Shown here: positions 5,045 to 6,906 of the stretch, one piece after another | How the letters are laid out: each line of letters starts with the position of its first letter | Numbering within the stretch: position 1 is the first letter of the stretch | DNA from: an uncultured Pseudorhodobacter sp. | GTDB lineage: Bacteria; Pseudomonadota; Alphaproteobacteria; Rhodobacterales; Rhodobacteraceae | NCBI GenBank assembly: GCA_945952425.1 | Contig: CAMFIX010000158.1 | Location: 1 to 6,906, forward strand | Direction: 5' to 3' | Length of the DNA: 6,906 nt | Translations under genes and position numbers: made by a program | Notes under the pieces: model-generated | The model's database searches: none | What the model was told of the DNA's origin: nothing | Seen by the model: only the letters and a program-made list of their open reading frames with translations

Positions 5045-6139
5045 ATGACCAGCCCGCAAGAGGCTTTCGTCGCCTTTGACCATGTCCAGAAAAGCTATGA
5101 CGGCGTCAGCCTCGTGGTGAAGGATCTGAACCTCTTCATCGGGAAGGGCGAGTTCCTGACCATGCTCGGGCCGTCGGGCTCGGGCAAGACGACGACGCTG
5201 ATGATGCTGGCGGGGTTCGAGACCGCGACCCATGGCGAGATCCGGCTGGACGGGGTCAACATCAACCTGGTGCCGCCCCACAAGCGCGGCATCGGCATGG
5301 TGTTTCAGAACTACGCGCTTTTCCCGCATATGACGGTGGGCGAGAACCTGTCCTTCCCGCTGGAAGTGCGCGGCATGGACAAATCCACGCGCGAGACCAA
5401 GGTCAAGCGCGCGCTGGACATGGTGCAGATGTACAGCTTCATCAACCGCCGCCCCGCGCAGCTGTCGGGCGGCCAGCAGCAGCGGATCGCCTTGGCCCGC
5501 GCCCTGGTCTTCGATCCCAAGCTGGTCTTGATGGACGAACCGCTCGGCGCCTTGGACAAGCAGCTGCGCGAGCATATGCAGTTCGAAATCAAGCACCTGC
5601 ATGAATCCCTCGGTATCACGGTCGTCTACGTGACCCACGACCAGGGCGAGGCGCTGACCATGTCCGACCGCGTCGCCGTCTTCAACGACGGGCGCATCCA
5701 GCAGCTGGCCACCCCGTCCGACCTTTACGAACGCCCCGAGAACTCTTTCGTCGCGGGCTTCATCGGCGAGAACAACAAGCTGGCCGGCACCGTCGAAGAG
5801 ATCGGCGGCGGCCGTTGCACCGTGCGCCTGGCGACCGGCGAGGTGATCGACGCGACCCCGGTGAACGTGACGGCCAAGGGGCAGAAGACGCTGGTCTCGA
5901 TCCGCCCCGAGCGCGTGGAATACAAGCCCGAAAGCTTCCCCGCCGGTGCCCATGTGCTGGACGCCGAAGTGCTGGAATTCATCTATATGGGCGACCTCTT
6001 CCGCACCCGGCTGAAAGTCGCAGGGTCCGAGGATTTCGTCATCAAGTCGCGCAACACGATGGGCCAGCGCGTGCTGAAGCCCGGCGAAAAGATCAAGGTC
6101 GGCTGGCATCCCCAGGATGCCCGTGCGCTCGACCTCTGA
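5045..6139 (+). CDS. potA: PotA-type ABC transporter ATP-binding protein (polyamine-type importer)
   Basis: This is the cytoplasmic ATPase that powers an importer paired with the binding protein encoded next. The 364-residue length fits the PotA/FbpC group. Walker A is GPSGSGKTT (42-50, Lys48), the Q-loop Gln88 is in FQNYALFPHM, the signature is LSGGQQQR (140-147), Walker B ends in Asp164-Glu165 of LMDEP, and the switch is His198 in VTHDQ. The C-terminal third is a TOBE-like region with SIRPERV near residue 280, characteristic of this importer class. GGGGAG ten bases before the ATG supports the start. The gap to the downstream gene is 68 bases, on the same strand, indicating an operon of ATPase, binding protein and presumably permeases outside the window. 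Polyamine specificity is inferred from the partner's PotD-like sequence; another organic cation or amino-acid derivative is possible. Confidence 0.92.
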   Translation: MTSPQEAFVAFDHVQKSYDGVSLVVKDLNLFIGKGEFLTMLGPSGSGKTTTLMMLAGFETATHGEIRLDGVNINLVPPHKRGIGMVFQNYALFPHMTVGENLSFPLEVRGMDKSTRETKVKRALDMVQMYSFINRRPAQLSGGQQQRIALARALVFDPKLVLMDEPLGALDKQLREHMQFEIKHLHESLGITVVYVTHDQGEALTMSDRVAVFNDGRIQQLATPSDLYERPENSFVAGFIGENNKLAGTVEEIGGGRCTVRLATGEVIDATPVNVTAKGQKTLVSIRPERVEYKPESFPAGAHVLDAEVLEFIYMGDLFRTRLKVAGSEDFVIKSRNTMGQRVLKPGEKIKVGWHPQDARALDL

Positions 6140-6145
6140 GAAGAA

Positions 6146-6160
6146 CCCGGATGAACCGGG
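6146..6160 (+). other. Small hairpin between the ATPase and binding-protein genes
   Basis: CCCGG (6146-6150) and CCGGG (6156-6160) pair around ATGAA, seven bases after the ATPase stop. There is no T-run. It may be a 3'-end stabiliser or RNA-processing element of the kind that adjusts binding-protein levels in ABC operons, but a 5-bp stem is weak evidence. Confidence 0.25.
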
Positions 6161-6207
6161 GCAGATAACAAAGTTCAACGAGACAAAAACTCAACACGGA
6201 GAGACGG

Positions 6208-6906
6208 ATGAAAAAGTTCCTCGTTCTGACCACGGCGCTCTGCGGCTTTGCCTTTGCCGCGCAGGCCGATGTGACGGTCATGTCCTGGGGCGGCGCCTAT
6301 GGCGCGGCCCAGACCGAAGGCCACCTGAAGCCCTTCACCGCCGAAACCGGCATCGGCGCCACGATGGTGGATGCCGACAACCCCGCCACGCCGATCAAGG
6401 CGATGGTCGAGGCCGGCAACGTGACGGTCGATGTCGCCTCGGTCGAATATGCCGATGCGATCCGGCTTTGCGACGAAGGCGTGCTGGAGCCGATCGACAT
6501 GGCCTCCTTGCCCGCGGGCGACGACGGCACCCCGGCCAAGGATGACTTCATCCCCGGCGCCGTGACCGATTGCGGCGTCTCGACCGACGTCTGGGCCACG
6601 ATCTTCGCCTATGACACGACCAAGTTCAAAGACGGCCCGAAGACCGCGGCCGATTTCTTCGACCTGACCAAGTTCCCGGGCAAGCGCGGCCTGCACAAGG
6701 GCGCCAAGGCGGTCCTGGAATTCGCGCTGATGGCCGATGGCGTGGCCCCGGCCGATGTCTACAAGACGCTCGGCACGCCCGAGGGCGTGGACCGCGCCTT
6801 CAAGAAGCTGGACACGATCAAGAAAGACGTCGTCTGGTGGGAAGCCGGGAGCCAGGCGCCGCAGCTGCTGGCCGATGGCGAAGTGGCGATGACCTCGGCC
6901 TACAAC
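6208..6906 (+). CDS. PotD-like periplasmic substrate-binding protein of ABC transporter (3' end outside window)
   Basis: Captures substrate in the periplasm for the importer energised by the upstream ATPase. The window holds 233 codons and the family is about 340-370 residues, so the last third is missing. Residues 1-20 are a clear Sec signal peptide (MKK, hydrophobic core, cleavage after AQA), and no lipobox is present. The mature start, DVTVMSWGGAYGAAQTE, and the segment WWEAGSQAPQLLADGEV are typical of the PotD/PotF (COG0687-type) group in alphaproteobacteria. Cys88 and Cys122 are the only mature cysteines seen so far and could form a disulfide. GGAG lies six bases before the ATG. The substrate is probably putrescine, spermidine or a related organic cation. 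Glycine codons here are almost all GGC, which contrasts with the RTX gene. Confidence 0.9.
   Translation, partial: MKKFLVLTTALCGFAFAAQADVTVMSWGGAYGAAQTEGHLKPFTAETGIGATMVDADNPATPIKAMVEAGNVTVDVASVEYADAIRLCDEGVLEPIDMASLPAGDDGTPAKDDFIPGAVTDCGVSTDVWATIFAYDTTKFKDGPKTAADFFDLTKFPGKRGLHKGAKAVLEFALMADGVAPADVYKTLGTPEGVDRAFKKLDTIKKDVVWWEAGSQAPQLLADGEVAMTSAYN

Noticed and set aside
4619..6178. Open 519-codon minus-strand frame opposite the ATPase gene
   Set aside because: It is a shadow of the ATPase coding sequence running into the intergenic region and the tRNA; it has no domain signal.

Overview
The window looks like chromosomal DNA of a high-GC alphaproteobacterium, most likely a member of the Rhodobacterales (Rhodobacter/Paracoccus group). 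The reasons are an aa3-type CtaD whose ligand spacing closely follows Rhodobacter and Paracoccus subunit I, a small periplasmic cytochrome of the Rhodobacter cytochrome c2 type, strong G/C third positions, and alphaproteobacterial-type LipB and polyamine ABC transporter proteins. No phage, IS element, CRISPR array or rRNA is visible.

Layout. Positions 1-1588 (minus) hold ctaD, cytochrome c oxidase subunit I, cut at its C-terminal end by the window edge. Positions 1589-1914 are a divergent intergenic region with a plausible ctaD promoter, a dyad over its -35 box and a second, cleaner dyad. Positions 1915-3174 (plus) encode a 419-residue RTX/hemolysin-type calcium-binding protein with a C-terminal type I secretion-type region. 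It converges on cycA (3271-3696, minus), a soluble cytochrome c2, and a strong intrinsic terminator lies between the two. lipB (3784-4443, minus), octanoyltransferase, lies upstream of cycA; it has no Shine-Dalgarno and may be made from a leaderless mRNA. A 100-bp divergent region then leads to tRNA-Leu(GAG) at 4544-4630 (plus) with its own promoter and terminator. After about 330 bp without a convincing gene comes an ABC transporter operon: a PotA-type ATPase (5045-6139) and a PotD-type periplasmic binding protein (6208 to the window end, incomplete). The permease genes are presumably further downstream.

How the genes work together. CtaD and the cytochrome c2 are functionally linked, since the soluble cytochrome can deliver electrons to the aa3 oxidase. 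LipB makes lipoylated dehydrogenases possible, so that side of the window is core respiratory metabolism. The ABC operon imports an organic cation, probably a polyamine. The RTX gene is the accessory element: it sits on the opposite strand between ctaD and cycA, uses GGG glycine codons far more than the binding-protein gene at the end of the window, and has no recognisable catalytic domain. I found no convincing evidence of a wholly new multi-gene system. The items most worth checking are the RTX protein, the probable leaderless lipB start and the dyads in the ctaD/RTX intergenic region.
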